DNA from: Fusarium oxysporum f. sp. lycopersici 4287
Lineage: Eukaryota > Ascomycota > Sordariomycetes > Hypocreales > Nectriaceae
NCBI RefSeq assembly: GCF_000149955.1
Contig: NC_030992.1
Span: forward strand, 2,655,477-2,719,476
Direction of reading: 5' to 3'
Length of the DNA: 64,000 nucleotides
A program made the position numbers and the translations under genes. The notes beneath the pieces are model-generated. The model ran no database searches. It saw nothing but the letters and a program-made list of their open reading frames with translations, and was not told where the DNA came from. Positions 21,452 to 34,213 of this stretch are shown here, piece by piece (the first letter of the stretch is position 1; the number at the start of each line of letters is the position of its first letter).

Positions 21452-23745
21452 ATGGTATCCTCAACTGCCCCTGGAAGGTCCCCGCTTTCCGGCCGGAGTA
21501 CCGGGCAGCCGGCCCCGGAACTCCAACGACCAGCACCGAGATCACTCGGGGAAGCTCTGCGAGCCGCTGGTATGACAATTGACGGGCCCAGCCCCGGACT
21601 TGGCTCTGAAACCCCGAGTGAAGAGGATTACGATGAGAATGTTCGACCGACCCTGACAGAGCCATCAGCTGTCCGGCATCGTTATGCCCATCATGTCCAG
21701 CCTCGACCAGAAACCATATCCCTGTCTGGCACTGATTTTGAGAAACTGCAACAGGAGCCCGGGTTGCGCTTCAAGCGTCGTGACTCAGGTATCCATCTTG
21801 TTCTCGACGAGGATAATAGCCTGCAACGACTACTTAAAACCAGCTCAGAGTGGTCACAAGAATCGACCGGTCCAAAGCAGAGACGTCGAAAGTTCGCCGA
21901 TCTTGTCTTCACTAGCCAATTCTCAGCCTTTGACCGTCATAGCCCATCAGCGTCGAACAGTCCATTTCATGGGTTTTATACATTATTTTGGCTCGCCGTT
22001 ACTCTTTTCGTCTTCAAAATCTCGGCCCAGAACTGGCAAGTCTACGGAAACCCCCTGGGAACGAACGAAATCGTGCAGACTATGTTCCATCGAGATGGTA
22101 TGATATGGCCTTAACACTTTCTGGGTTCGTGAGACTGACTGTATCAAAGTTGTCGTCCTTCTTCTCTCAGATGGCATCATGTGTGCCCTCACAGCAGTGA
22201 CTTGGATGATTCAACGGCTTGTATCTGCCAACTACCTTAACTGGGATGGTGCTGGATGGGTTATACAGAATGTAAGTTACAATTGTCATACAAGAGTCAT
22301 GGACTAAGCTTATGCATGTTCTCAGATGTGGCAAACGGCCTTTCTGGCTGGCGTTGTTGGCCTGACTCTCTGGCGTGACTGGCCATGGACTCATACTGTG
22401 TTTTTTGTACTTCATGGCATCGTCATGCTGATGAAGCAACACTCTTACGCCTTCTACAACGGTCACTTATCGACAGTCTATAAACAACGTGCCAAGATAA
22501 TGAAGAAGCTTAGGCAACTAGACCTAGTTGATCCAGCCATGACCCCATCGCAGACTGAACCCCCGGCGTCAGCCATCTCAACACAACATCTTAGTGTTAC
22601 CCCTTCTGCCGAAGAGCGCCGAAAGTCCATCTCAGCGCATCCCGGCCAGGAAGAAAGTGATATAGATAAGATTTCACGAGCCATTGCTTCTCATCAGCCT
22701 TTGGACGACGAGCAAGTTGCTCTCTTTGAACGCATCATGAAGTGGGAGGTGGATGCAATGACCGACGAACTCAAGGGAACAGCAGCCACCATAGGCAAAG
22801 CTTACCCCAACAATCTGTCTTTCATCGATCACTACAAATGGATCCCTCTGCCAACTCTTGTTTATGAGATAGAATACCCACGATCCGATTCTATCGACTG
22901 GTCGTACGTATTGGAGAAGTTTACCGCAATGTTTGGTGTTCTATTTGTGATGGTTCAGGTCTCGCAGCACTCTATTTGTCGGTTACGTTCTTCTAGAAAT
23001 TGCCATTTGTCATGCTAACGGAAACTCATAGATCCTGTCGTCATGAAGACGATCGAGATGAAGGAGAATGGCGTACCACTGGCTGGGAGATTTCAGGAGT
23101 TTCCAGGGTTCCTTCTCGATCTTATCTTCCCTTTCATGATGGAGTACCTGGTGAGCAGACAGAAATCCTCGCTATCTGCACTTGGTTCTAACACACCATA
23201 GCTTGTCTGGTATCTCATATGGGAAACTATCCTAAATATCCTGGCCGAGTTGACATATTTTGCCGATCGAAACTTTTATGATGCGTGGTGGAACAGCGGT
23301 AAGTCATTCGATATTTGTTCTCGGTAATGTCGGTATAGAACTGATATCTGCTCACTAGTCTCGTGGGATCAGTTCGCCCGGGACTGGAATCGACCTGTTC
23401 ACGTCTTTCTTCTCCGCCACGTTTATCATAGCTCTATATCATCTCTGAAGGTCAACAAGCACACAGCCACACTGATTACATTCTTTCTTTCAGCCTGTGT
23501 CCACGAGCTGGTCATGTGGTGTCTATTTAAGAAGCTGAGAGGCTATCTCCTGTTCCTCCAGATGTGCCAACTACCAGTGAGTTTTGGTGACCCGAACCTT
23601 GAATTGACTACTTACTGGTTCACAGTTAGTAAGGCTGAGCCGCACCAAGTGGTTGCGTGGGCGCAAGACACTAGGTAACTTGATCTTTTGGTTGGGTATT
23701 TTTACAGGACCAAGTCTGTTATGTAGCTTGTATTTGATCCTCTGA
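21452..23745 (+). CDS. Sterol O-acyltransferase (ACAT/ARE type, MBOAT family)
   Basis: Seven exons: 21452-22097, 22171-22271, 22326-22977, 23032-23150, 23202-23298, 23359-23576, 23626-23745; 650 aa. The cytosolic N terminus (about 170 residues) is Ser/Pro-rich; then come multiple membrane helices. The MBOAT signature FYDAWWN with SWDQFARDWNRPVH, and the catalytic His region SACVHELVMW, identify an ACAT/DGAT1-type enzyme. The sterol context (ARE-like DRSFY/DRNFY and HVYHSS) favours steryl-ester synthesis from acyl-CoA and ergosterol in the ER. Intron 3 uses an unusual GTCGGT donor at 22978; this choice gives the phase-correct IYPVVMKTIEMKENG. A GTTACG donor four bases later would break the frame. 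Confidence 0.92.
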
Positions 23746-23983
23746 GCGTACTTCAACCGACGATAATTAGAAATGTCACATTGATCTCTATTCGCGAAGA
23801 AAATCCTCACCACCTAGACTGGCAATAATACAGAGGATGATCACATCGATCGAGATGACGAATGGCACTGTGTTGGCAATATGATGGTCGTTGGAACCAA
23901 AGCTTTTATAAATATCGAATATTCCTGCATGCGAATAACCACGTCCCCAACCGCGCCATCGCCAAACAAGTCCCAAACTAGAT
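23746..23983. other. Convergent 3' region of the acyltransferase and fimbrin
   Basis: A 238-bp space between converging stop codons; no gene. Confidence 0.5.
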
Positions 23984-26144
23984 CTACATTCTTTCGTGGG
24001 TAGCCATAAGAGAACCTAGCAGTCACATTAGCATATTGTACTTGAGAGCTCTTTTACAGTAGAACCTACCAATGAAGGTGGTGATGAGGCGGCTGCGGAC
24101 TTGGCAGATATCTTCGGGAACCAGCCAAATGGTCGCGCCGAGCTTTCGAGCAATGCTGATACTCAACTTGGCGTTCAAGTAAGCATCCTCGTCAGTCTGT
24201 CCAGATGTAACAAGATCGTAATCGACATAGCTGCTCTTCATTCCATTCAGAACATCCAGAAGGAAGATGCCAGATCCGATTGAAGGATCCTTGAAAGAGC
24301 GGATGGAAGAGTTCCTGCCGCCCTTTCGTGACATATCGTTTGCCCATCGCACCATCTCAGAGTCGGTGATTTCTCGCTTGCCCAGCTTCTGAGCTAGTGA
24401 AGATAGAGTAACAGTGATGTCCTTGCGCATGAGTTGCCACACGAGACCAAGAGTCAAGGTCCTTTGTCCATCAGTAATGTCAGCGCCTTGGATGCCAACT
24501 AGCGAGAACCCATTTTGCTTTCCAAGCTCAATCGCGTAATTGGTGTTCTCGACGGCCTTGAATCTCGACATCTCACCTCCATGCGCTGGTCTCTTGTTGA
24601 CGTGACGGGGGTTGACAGAGCCCGGGATGACCTTCTCGTAAGCCTGAAGGAGGATACTGCCGTCCCTAAGATCATCAAAGAACGAGACAACTGCAGGTTG
24701 AACGTCCAGACTGTTCAGCCACAGTGTAAAGACTCGAGCCTCGCGTTCTCCCTCCGCATCGAAGTCTTCAACCTCGAGTTTCTCTTCCTCAGTGATGGGG
24801 TCAAGGGCGGGGTGATTGTTGAATAGATTGGCGACGAACGCTAGGTTAAGCTTGGGGTTACCAGCGACGAGTGACTTTGGTGTCAAGAATTTGCGGCATC
24901 CAAGCTTGTCTGCTTCTTGTAGAACTGCCTCAGCTCGCTCATGTAGATCTTGCTTCTGTAAAGGCGCACGGGTAACGCCATACTCGGGACCAATTTGCGC
25001 CAGCAGAACCGAATAATTTTCACCATCCTTAACATCAGAGGAGAAGTTCTTGACGCTAAGACTGGTTAATTTCACAAAAGACAAACCATGTCAGACAACT
25101 TACGTGCGGGGCCAGTTAGCAGCTTTCAGATGGTAGTTGAACCATCGAAGGAGAATTTGCTCGGGAGGCAAGCGGAGAAACTGCTCAAGTGTCTCGTCCT
25201 CATCAAGCAGTCTATACAGCTCAGGATGGAGCTTGATATCGATCTTTCCCAGCAATCCTCGTCGAATGATCTGCCAGATGAGACCCAAAATAAGATGTTC
25301 TCGAACCTCAATGATATCACCAGCACCGATGTTAACAACAGAACAGCCGATACCTTTGGCAGACTCGATAACAATGTTGTTGTTCTCACTCATGTGGAAA
25401 GCATTGAGGTTCTTGATCTTCCTGCCGGGTATGTTAAGGACACGCTCATCAATGGTATCGGGAACGCTGTCGTTGATGAGCTTGGCTAGAACCAAGCCAT
25501 CCTTGCACTCGTCGAACATTTCGAAAGTGTCGGTGGGGAAGGGGAGACGACTATCAATATCAGCATCGCCAGCCAGCACGGCATTGATGTGACGGGTAAA
25601 TTCGGTGCGTTCATCCTCGTTAATGGTGTGAGTGATGTTGGCATTAGAGCCCTGGACCTGAATCTTTCCGCTCACGCTACCCTTGGAAGCATGGCCTCCA
25701 GTACGTTGCGCGACAACACCACCACCTGCAGAGGGAGGAGTTGGTCCCGTGGACATGCGCTTCTGAGCGGGCGATGAATCGCGAAGCTTGGCAACGAGCT
25801 GGCGCGGTATGGGTTAGTACGTGTAGAAGGGCAAATTCGAGCATTCGGAACGTACGCTAACATAATCCTCGAGCTCAACGCGTCGCGAAGAGTCAAGTTC
25901 GACTTCCTTTAACGCCTGGCGCACAACATCGTAGGGCTGGTTTTCGCTCTGCTGGGTTGCCTTGATAGCGGTAGCTTCGTCAAGGTATCCCCTATCGTCG
26001 ACATCAAGCCGCTGAAAGGCATCGGACAAGCTGAATATTTCGTTCTGTTGAAATTGAGGAAACTTCCTATTATAACATAGTCAGCCTCGCGATGAAGCCC
26101 GCGAGTTCCGGTGCGACCGACCTCTGAAGTTTCAAAACGTTCAT
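23984..26144 (-). CDS. SAC6: Fimbrin/plastin actin-bundling protein
   Basis: Five exons (26122-26144, 25856-26066, 25104-25798, 24070-25061, 23984-24015), 650 aa. An EF-hand-like region (residues about 8-80, LDVDDRGYLDEATA) precedes four calponin-homology domains in two actin-binding modules: CH1 starts near FTRHINAVLAGD, CH2 near LLRWFNYHLKAANWPRT, CH3 near FTLWLNSLDVQPAV and CH4 near MVRWANDMSRKGG. This is the fimbrin order. It cross-links actin filaments in patches and cables and acts in endocytosis and polarised growth. The last coding exon is 32 nt and gives GSLMATHERM. Intron 1 again starts GTCGGT. Intron 3 is only 42 nt, close to the minimum for this genome. Confidence 0.95.
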
Positions 26145-27208
26145 GGCGGGGGAGGGCGGGGTGCTCCAGGAGGGCACCTATGCAGTTGGACAGGGCCGAG
26201 CAGGCGAAGGTATGGTATTCTATTGAGAATCCGAAACCACCAGAGAGATAAGGCAGTTCTCGAGCGCAGGAAGGTATTCGTGGGCTGTCTTATGGGTTGA
26301 GGAAGAAGATGATGCGAGAATTGGGCGCCTGAAAGGAGAGTGACTGTCTTCAGGCGGCGTAGGTTGAGTGAGTGGGGGAGATCCCAGTCTAAATGAAGGA
26401 GGTACCTGGATGATGATGTCGATCAAGTACCGCCAGACGGCGATTCATGTACTTACCGGGAGGACATCGGCAATAATTGTACTTATGACCATAACTGAAG
26501 TACTTTTATGCCACGTCACTGCGGGGAGCTTCCCTGCCAAGAGTCTCCCATAGTGGCCTGCTAAGCAGTGATGTAATGTCCGCCATTCGAGATGGCAGTG
26601 CAGCGCTCCAATTTCCTATTATTTCAGCTTAGTTCACTATCATTTAGAGGTATTTAGTAAGGCCTTGTGTTGGTATTCGCAATCACTTACGACACCAGGC
26701 CTAAGCACACAACACATGGAATGGAGATTTAGTTGTTGCCTGCTGGCCCAGGTATTCTACCATGCTATATCTCCCGTGCGTAAGGTAAGGTAGCTGTTGA
26801 TTCGCTGCCTGACGAAAACGGTTGTTTTATGAAGCCTACTAATAGTGATAATGCTTGTTATAGGTAGATCAGTTCATCTAGTCGTACCTGACAGCCGTGT
26901 TCAACCTATGTGTGAACAGCCCGAGCCTACGAATATTTGGTCAGGGGGCTGTCACTGTTGCAGGTCAAAGGCTCCAAGTTCCAACCACAAGTTGGGCGTT
27001 TTCGTCTCAGCAAAGCCCCACTTCGTTGCGTCAGGCCGATGAAATGCCCACAATCTTCGCCTAGCAAGGACATGCCAAACGGTGGAGATAAACTGAAAAA
27101 AAAGTACAGTAAAAAGCCATCGCCTTGAGACTTATAGAAATTCTCATTCACACCTTACTGTGTCTGTCCCTGCCAGTTTACAGCCAGTCGCTCTTTTTCG
27201 GTATAGAA
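26145..27208. other. Divergent intergenic region, fimbrin and RING-like gene
   Basis: About 1.06 kb. The part next to fimbrin (26150-26400) looks like a pyrimidine/purine-rich 5' leader. No gene visible. Confidence 0.45.
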
Positions 27209-28068
27209 ATGGCTCTCTGCAAAGCTTGTGAAGAGACCTTGGTGCTGCGTCTTGATCCTGAGGAGGATGTAGATGACGAAGCTGGCGCTGCAGGCCCCAG
27301 CACTTCAGATTCATCAGTGCCCGATGATCTTGAGCTCCCCTGTGGTTGTCACTTTCATTGGTAAGTCTTCCTTGAGAACCCCGTTTGCTTTATACCTTTC
27401 ACCCGAGTATAGTAGCTCAACTAATCGTCAATAGGCAATGCTTGCTTGATCAGTCTTCAGATGTAGCCCTGTCCCTCAAGTGTCCCAGCTGCACCGCATA
27501 CCTTCCTGTCAATGAAGGGGGCCCTTCGGTGACAAACACTTTCCTCTCGACACCCCCGGGTACCGCCATACTCACAAGATATACGAATGAGGGCGGCATC
27601 CAGGAAAACCTAGATATTCTTCCATGCATCACCGAGGAAGCATATCTTGAGAGTAACCCCGAGGCGCGCCCAGCTCGCGCGCTCCTTGTCATGTGCGCGG
27701 AGGGTGATGTTGGCGGCGTTGTTGAACTTCTCCGAGACGCCAGTGACAGTATTGAAGATCTCACAGCCTTTGTAACCTACCAGGACCCTCTGGGAGACAT
27801 GAAGAACGGGTTGCACCTTGCGATAGAAAACTCACAAGAGGAATCGCTTTGGCTTTTGCTTTGGCTTTGTTCCACGATCCCGGAGTCTGCCTTTCCAGAG
27901 TATGCTCGCTCTGTGGCTGAGGCGACAGGTGTTGGCCGCCTGTCGGTGAACAGAGAAAGGGACATTCGTGGGTTGCGAGACAACCAAGGTAGGACAGCTG
28001 CAGACCTTGCCCAACAGCGACAGGGACAATGGGGGCATATTCTTCAGACAGGTTTATTATCGCCGTAG
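27209..28068 (+). CDS. Small RING-like zinc-finger protein
   Basis: Two exons, 27209-27360 and 27435-28068, 261 aa. An interrupted RING-like ligand set is visible: CKAC near the N terminus, CGCHFHWQC (joined by the splice, giving the central C/H core), and CPSC at about residue 69. The spacing Cx2C-x(n)-CxCxFHWxC-x(n)-CPxC matches RING/RING-H2-type folds, which mostly act as E3 ubiquitin ligases. The C-terminal half (about 100-255) is helical; segments such as ALLVMCAEGDVGGVVELLRDA and NGLHLAIENSQEESLWLLLWL read like degenerate ankyrin repeats. The first ATG of the frame is used. Partner and substrate are unknown. Confidence 0.75.
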
Positions 28069-28896
28069 AGTCGGCAGGCAAGTTCTGTTAATGGCGTTCA
28101 AAAGCGATTGCATGACCAATGCTACAACTAGACAATATGGTTTATGAAGGTTAAAAATATATACGGCTGCATCCCCAATTCTGTGCTTCATCTTCAACAA
28201 GCTTTTTGGCATGAAAGCCGGGACTGTAGTGGAGTCGTGTGAGTAGTGGTTTGTGGAAGCTCCTCTCACCTCAGTATTCGTTTGCCGACGAGTTCCAGAG
28301 AGTTCGGTTGAGAAGGAAGACTTGAGGTAACGGAATCCTTGCACAAACAGGTTTGGATCTTTGAGTGTATAGTCTCTATGGGCTACAAAGAATATGGTAT
28401 TGAGTTAGATATTAAGGCCATTCTAAAGCTGTGTTTGGTTATATTAAAGGCTTTGGAAAGTACATATGGAGTACATATGCTTAAAATGACGGTTTATGTA
28501 GATACCCAAATCAGTTAGTTCAACGCAGGAGCCTGCACTAGTGTCCGCAGCTGGAACGTCATCTGGCTTTCACATGGAACATACCTAATATCTAACCTAC
28601 CTACCTATCTACTAAGCTTTGGGGGTTACTGTGACACTTCCTATCAAATTCACCGAGAAGTCAGATTTATATCTACGTATCTTGCAATCTGGAATTATTT
28701 GTTTCAGTTCACGTCGTTCTGAAAGCTAGAACATCAGTTACGAGATATCTTGGCCCTGTCGCATATCGGTGAGCCACTTGTCGCACTGGCTCCATCACTC
28801 GTCTCAACCCACAAGCTTCCCAGATCCTTAATATTACAACGGCTTGCAACGTCAACATTTGGATGGTGTGTATGGTCACGATCATTCAGTGTGAAT
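28069..28896. other. Intergenic region before the DDHD gene
   Basis: About 830 bp. From 28723 to the annotated ATG the frame of the DDHD protein stays open without an ATG and encodes a basic, Ser-rich, hydrophobic stretch. Otherwise nothing is seen. Confidence 0.4.
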
Positions 28897-31800
28897 ATGG
28901 CACCAGGGACAGCCGAGAAGAAGATCGAGAGGTCATATCTGAGCTCCGCTGTTGATTCTTTTAATCCTTGGGCTGCTAGTCGCAGCACAACTCCAACTCA
29001 AAAAACAAAGCCTGAGGAGGAAACGTCGACGGTTCCAACCTCGGCGAACCCTGATGATCACACCACAACCCACCTCTACGGGCAAAGCCTTCGAACATAT
29101 CCCTCAGGATGCCCTCCTCTAAAGGTTCAGTGGTTCCATGCCGTAGATGTTCCCAAGCGGAAACCTCGCCTCAGCAAATCCACACAGCCCGAAAAGCCTT
29201 CGACACTACCAAAGAAGTACAACCCGTTTTCTTCTTCAGACTCAAAGGCTTTAGAAGCCGAGTATCAGAAGCTGCTCGAAGAACTAGAGGAGGCCAGGAT
29301 TCGAGCACCTGGAGATGTGCAGATGGCCCCAAGAAAGCGCAAAGCAGATGTTGCAGATGACACCACAGACGGACTGACAAACCGGGAGCGCGGGCTGTCT
29401 GATCCGCAGTCAGCTGGAGTTCGTGTTCCTGTGAATGAGGACTTCTTATTCGACGTTGACATTGAATGCCGGGAATTGGCTCCTGTATATTGGCTTGGCC
29501 CGGTTTATGATGGTATGCAGCTGTAAAGTTCTTAGTCTGAATATTCGCTAATCGATGATAGTACGCAGAGGGACATGGTTTTACCATGAAGGCTCTAACT
29601 TGCGCCCTTGCGAAGAGAATCTAGCCGCTCAGCTGGAGGAGGTATACTCAATATTAAATGCCACAATTGTCGTGCTCGATCTAACTACGTATACAGGGCT
29701 ACCTCAAAATGAAGCCATGGCTATATCCCAGTAAGACAAAATTAGCTACCATTTGCACCTTTTGACTAAAACACTGTACAGCAAGAGACCGCAGTCCATC
29801 AGGAGCTAAAAGGAACCTCACACCGAAAGCGTCGCAAGAGAACTTACGTTCGACAGCTAAGAGTGGAGGTGAGCAAGCCGGCCAGACGCCAGTTGCTGAT
29901 GGTTCTGCAACTGAACCATCTTCTCGTGGTCAACCCCAGCCCCAGTCATACCGATTATTTGGAACATACATGAACAGTCTGGCCACATACCACGATGCAA
30001 GCACTGCCTATCTAAATACGGATGGTATGCTTTCTTGGGTGACTTCTTCTATGTACCAAAGGTTCGCTGGTGGGAGTTATATGAGCGGAGTAAGACTGGT
30101 ACGCGGCTATTCGGAACCTAGCAAGAATAAAGAAAAAGACACCGACAAGGACAAGAGGGAAGAGAAACGGCCCAACGCAGCCGATTCGGGTATTCCGCTG
30201 GACGAAAAACAACAAAAGAGTCTGAAGCGAAGATCAGCTCCACCCACTACCCGTGCTTCACATGAAGACCTTGCTCAGAATGGCAACGACAGTACTCCGA
30301 CCCAAGACCCTCGACGCGCAACACTTCAACGCCAGCTTTCTTCCCTCCTTGAGGGTGAAGGAAAGACAAAGGCCGAAAAGGAAGAAGACATACGGCGACG
30401 TGAAGAGCAAGAGATACAAGACGATTACAATGCACAGGCAGGCGAAACCCAAGGACGTGAAATCGAGCATCTGGTGCTTGTCACACATGGTATAGGTCAG
30501 CTCCTTAGTTTACGGTATGTCCTATATAAAACACCTTGTGATTATCCTCAACTGACCAATATTATTAGAATGGAGAGTGTCAATTTTGTTCACGATGTCA
30601 ACGTCCTCCGTAAGACAATCAAGTCAGTGTATGCCAACTCAGCAGATCTGAAAGCATTGAACTCGGAACTTGGGGCTGGACCCGGTAACTGCCGGGTACA
30701 GGTGCTTCCCGTGTGCTGGAGACATCTGCTGGACTTTCCCAAGAAGCGTGAGAAGAAGGGAGAGCGTGACCTGGGAGATGTAGACGACGATGAGGATGAG
30801 TGTGAGTATACACACATCATCCCCTTGCTAGTCGCCATGTTGCTGACTTGACCGATGTTGTAGATCCATCCTTGGACGACATTACTATCGAAGGGGTGGC
30901 ATTCGCACGCTCCCTGATCTCGGACCTTGCCTTAGATGTTTTGCTATATCAAAGCTCGTATAGGGCTCAAATCTCGAGGATCGTGCTAAATGAGTGTAAC
31001 AGGATCCTCAAACTATTCAAAGAAAGAAATCCTGACTTCAGAGGAAAGATTCACTTGATGGGTCACTCTCTGGGTTCCGCGATTCTCTTTGACCTGCTTT
31101 GCCAGCAAAAACGGGATCAGTCCGCTGAGCCGAAGTCTGTTCTACGGTTGTGGCCAGCTCAGGATATTTCAGAAACACCCAACAAGGACCCTGAGCTCAA
31201 CCTTGAGTTCAAAGTTGAGGATTTCTTTTGCCTGGGCTCTCCAATCGGTCTCTTTCAGATGCTCAAGGGACAGTGCGTCTCAGTATACCCTAGAGAAACG
31301 TCCAACACTGACATGATTTCAGAACAATAGCGGCCAGACATCGCAACGCATCATCCGACATCAAAGATATCCATGGGGGAAGTACAGAAGGGGGATGTTT
31401 TCGAACCGCACCGCTTGCTTCAGGAGTAGAGCAAATATCCTCCTTGACTGGTCTTCCTATGTCGGTCTCATCACCGAAGGTTCAGCAGCTCTTTAACATC
31501 TTCCATCCATCTGATCCAATTAGTTACCGCCTAGAGCCGCTGATATCTCCGACCATGTCTACACTCAAGCCCCAACTGTTACCATACACGAAAAGAGGAA
31601 TATTCGGCAATGTTGCCCCACAGGGATTGACGGGAATCGGAGCAAAAGTCGGACAGAGCGTTAGCGGACTGTGGTCAAGCCTGAGTGCTGGCATCGCAAG
31701 TAACCTGCTCAATCGATCTCTTGGTTTGAGTAACGAAGAGGTTGCACGGATTACCGCCAGCGCCGAAGGCGCAGGCCCTGAAACAGGAACCAAGACAGCA

Positions 31801-32322
31801 AACCGAGACGTGCCAAACGCTGCAGAGAAACGGGAAGCCACAGACGCACGTATGAAGAAGCTCGCGGACTCTGCGTCTGTGCCCGGCTCCGGAGCCGGTG
31901 ACCATAACCCGACACTGATCGACGAAGAAATTGAAACCTTGTATTCCAATTTCCAAAAGAGTCGTGTAGGGCCAAATAAGGACCAGGAAACGACAGGAAC
32001 AGCAACAGCAACAGCGGACGACGATAAGAAGGCGCGCAAGATGCGCAAGGAGGAAGCCAAAGTTCGAGCACTCAACCGTAACGGCCGAGTTGACTATAGC
32101 ATTCAAGAGTAAGTACTTTGCTTGACATAGTAATGCGAAAAGCAAACAAAGGCTAACGTTGAACACAGGAGCGTCCTGGATTTCAATCCCATCAATACCA
32201 TTGCATCTCACATGGCATACTGGGCTGATGAGGACGTAAACCATTTCGTACTCTCGCAGCTGCTATCGAACAGGTCGAGTGCGAAGAGGAATGAGACCGA
32301 GCCTTCATCGAAGAACGAGTGA
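28897..32322 (+). CDS. DDHD-domain phospholipase, PA-PLA1 family
   Basis: Eight exons: 28897-29512, 29562-29641, 29697-29730, 29782-30514, 30569-30801, 30864-31272, 31323-32108, 32169-32322; 1014 aa, phase checked at all junctions. A WWE-like N-terminal region (VQWFHAVDV and VRRGTWFYHEG) is followed by a disordered charged linker, the lipase region (LVLVTHGIGQ, and the nucleophile elbow GHSLGS at about residue 631), the acyl-hydrolase segment FKVEDFFCLGSPIG, and the C-terminal DDHD part (IFHPSDPISYRLEPL and DYSIQESVLDFN). Members hydrolyse phosphatidic acid and related lipids; yeast Ddl1 (YOR022c) acts in mitochondria. The annotated ATG has a good context (A at -3, G at +4). An upstream open extension might add a presequence. 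Confidence 0.92.
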
Positions 32323-33087
32323 ACTAGAGGATGGGAAGGACGATACAATTTGGAGATTTGGCAGTAGACATCTCAGAGTCGTATAATGCAGAATGTCGCT
32401 CGTCAACCTCGAGAGCCAACTCCTCGAGGCATTTGGCGAGTTGGGCTTGATAGGGTTCTATAGATTCATGTAATTAACTTGGCCATCTAAGATAGGTCGT
32501 GCGCTAAAGCTTGGAAAAATGTAGAACCATAACTAAAAGAGACTGAGCTATTGATACTCACCCTCTCCGCTCAAAAATGGTGAAGTTTTTGACTGGGCGA
32601 TAGATACTCGCGCCTATTCATGTTATCCAATATATACCAAGTATCCTTCGCCGAATGATTCATCTTAGTGCCTTTATGACTCTTAGCTCTAACAGGCCCT
32701 TCAAACCTGAGGTAGATGCTTGGGTGGCTGGCACCCCGCGTGTCGACAGTATGGTGGGGCACGACACTAAGAATGGGACCCTCTTCGCAGACGATGTAAA
32801 TTTTGCGACGAAACCCACGCCTTCCGACTTTGGACATTGTGTTTCTGCGCTGCAACCTCCAACCTGTCTGGTCATGTACATCGAACTCGAACACGCAACA
32901 CTGCAAGAAGCTTTTAGCCCAAGCTTGTCGTGATCTAAACCCACGATCACTGCGTATTGCGTATCCTCAGACCTGCGATCGGCACCCCATACCTGCCGAC
33001 GCTTCCAGCGCCCGAGCTCGCAGCTTTTCGCAACGATCCAACCTTCAACCCCACGACGACCAAGAATAAACACTGCTGCTACCAACA
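32323..33087. other. Promoter region of the gap-interrupted gene
   Basis: About 765 bp between same-strand genes. The last 150 bp are C-rich and purine-poor, like a fungal 5' leader. No further gene seen. Confidence 0.45.
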
Positions 33088-33156
33088 ATGGCGATCGCTG
33101 CATCCGTTGATAGTCCCGTCAAGCAGCAGCTTGTGGATAAGCTGCCAAAGCGGTCA
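33088..33156 (+). CDS. 5' fragment of an unidentified gene, cut by the assembly gap
   Basis: A start codon in a favourable context (CAACAATGGCG) opens 23 codons with normal composition: MAIAASVDSPVKQQ followed by LVDKLPKRS. The run of N then begins. A C-rich leader upstream supports a real gene start. I do not recognise the protein. A possible 3' end lies just after the gap (34157-34213), in the same frame only if the gap size is taken literally. Confidence 0.5.
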
Positions 33157-34156
33157 NNNNNNNNNNNNNNNNNNNNNNNNNNNNNNNNNNNNNNNNNNNN
33201 NNNNNNNNNNNNNNNNNNNNNNNNNNNNNNNNNNNNNNNNNNNNNNNNNNNNNNNNNNNNNNNNNNNNNNNNNNNNNNNNNNNNNNNNNNNNNNNNNNNN
33301 NNNNNNNNNNNNNNNNNNNNNNNNNNNNNNNNNNNNNNNNNNNNNNNNNNNNNNNNNNNNNNNNNNNNNNNNNNNNNNNNNNNNNNNNNNNNNNNNNNNN
33401 NNNNNNNNNNNNNNNNNNNNNNNNNNNNNNNNNNNNNNNNNNNNNNNNNNNNNNNNNNNNNNNNNNNNNNNNNNNNNNNNNNNNNNNNNNNNNNNNNNNN
33501 NNNNNNNNNNNNNNNNNNNNNNNNNNNNNNNNNNNNNNNNNNNNNNNNNNNNNNNNNNNNNNNNNNNNNNNNNNNNNNNNNNNNNNNNNNNNNNNNNNNN
33601 NNNNNNNNNNNNNNNNNNNNNNNNNNNNNNNNNNNNNNNNNNNNNNNNNNNNNNNNNNNNNNNNNNNNNNNNNNNNNNNNNNNNNNNNNNNNNNNNNNNN
33701 NNNNNNNNNNNNNNNNNNNNNNNNNNNNNNNNNNNNNNNNNNNNNNNNNNNNNNNNNNNNNNNNNNNNNNNNNNNNNNNNNNNNNNNNNNNNNNNNNNNN
33801 NNNNNNNNNNNNNNNNNNNNNNNNNNNNNNNNNNNNNNNNNNNNNNNNNNNNNNNNNNNNNNNNNNNNNNNNNNNNNNNNNNNNNNNNNNNNNNNNNNNN
33901 NNNNNNNNNNNNNNNNNNNNNNNNNNNNNNNNNNNNNNNNNNNNNNNNNNNNNNNNNNNNNNNNNNNNNNNNNNNNNNNNNNNNNNNNNNNNNNNNNNNN
34001 NNNNNNNNNNNNNNNNNNNNNNNNNNNNNNNNNNNNNNNNNNNNNNNNNNNNNNNNNNNNNNNNNNNNNNNNNNNNNNNNNNNNNNNNNNNNNNNNNNNN
34101 NNNNNNNNNNNNNNNNNNNNNNNNNNNNNNNNNNNNNNNNNNNNNNNNNNNNNNNN
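33157..34156. other. Assembly gap, exactly 1000 N
   Basis: All bases are N. The round length indicates a placeholder rather than a measured size, so coordinates downstream are approximate relative to those upstream. Confidence 0.98.
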
Positions 34157-34213
34157 ACTCAAGGGCCTTGAATGTAGACGAAGACGGGAAGTTTGGCGTG
34201 CCTGGAAGCGTTT
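34157..34213 (+). CDS. Possible 3' end of the gap-interrupted gene
   Basis: Directly after the gap one frame reads SRALNVDEDGKFGVPGSV and stops at 34211-34213. Composition is protein-like but the piece is too short for a firm call. A second frame stops sooner. It may belong to the gene starting at 33088 or to another gene. Confidence 0.25.

Noticed and set aside
31524..32075. 183-codon minus-strand frame
   Set aside because: Antisense to the DDHD gene's seventh exon and without recognisable features.
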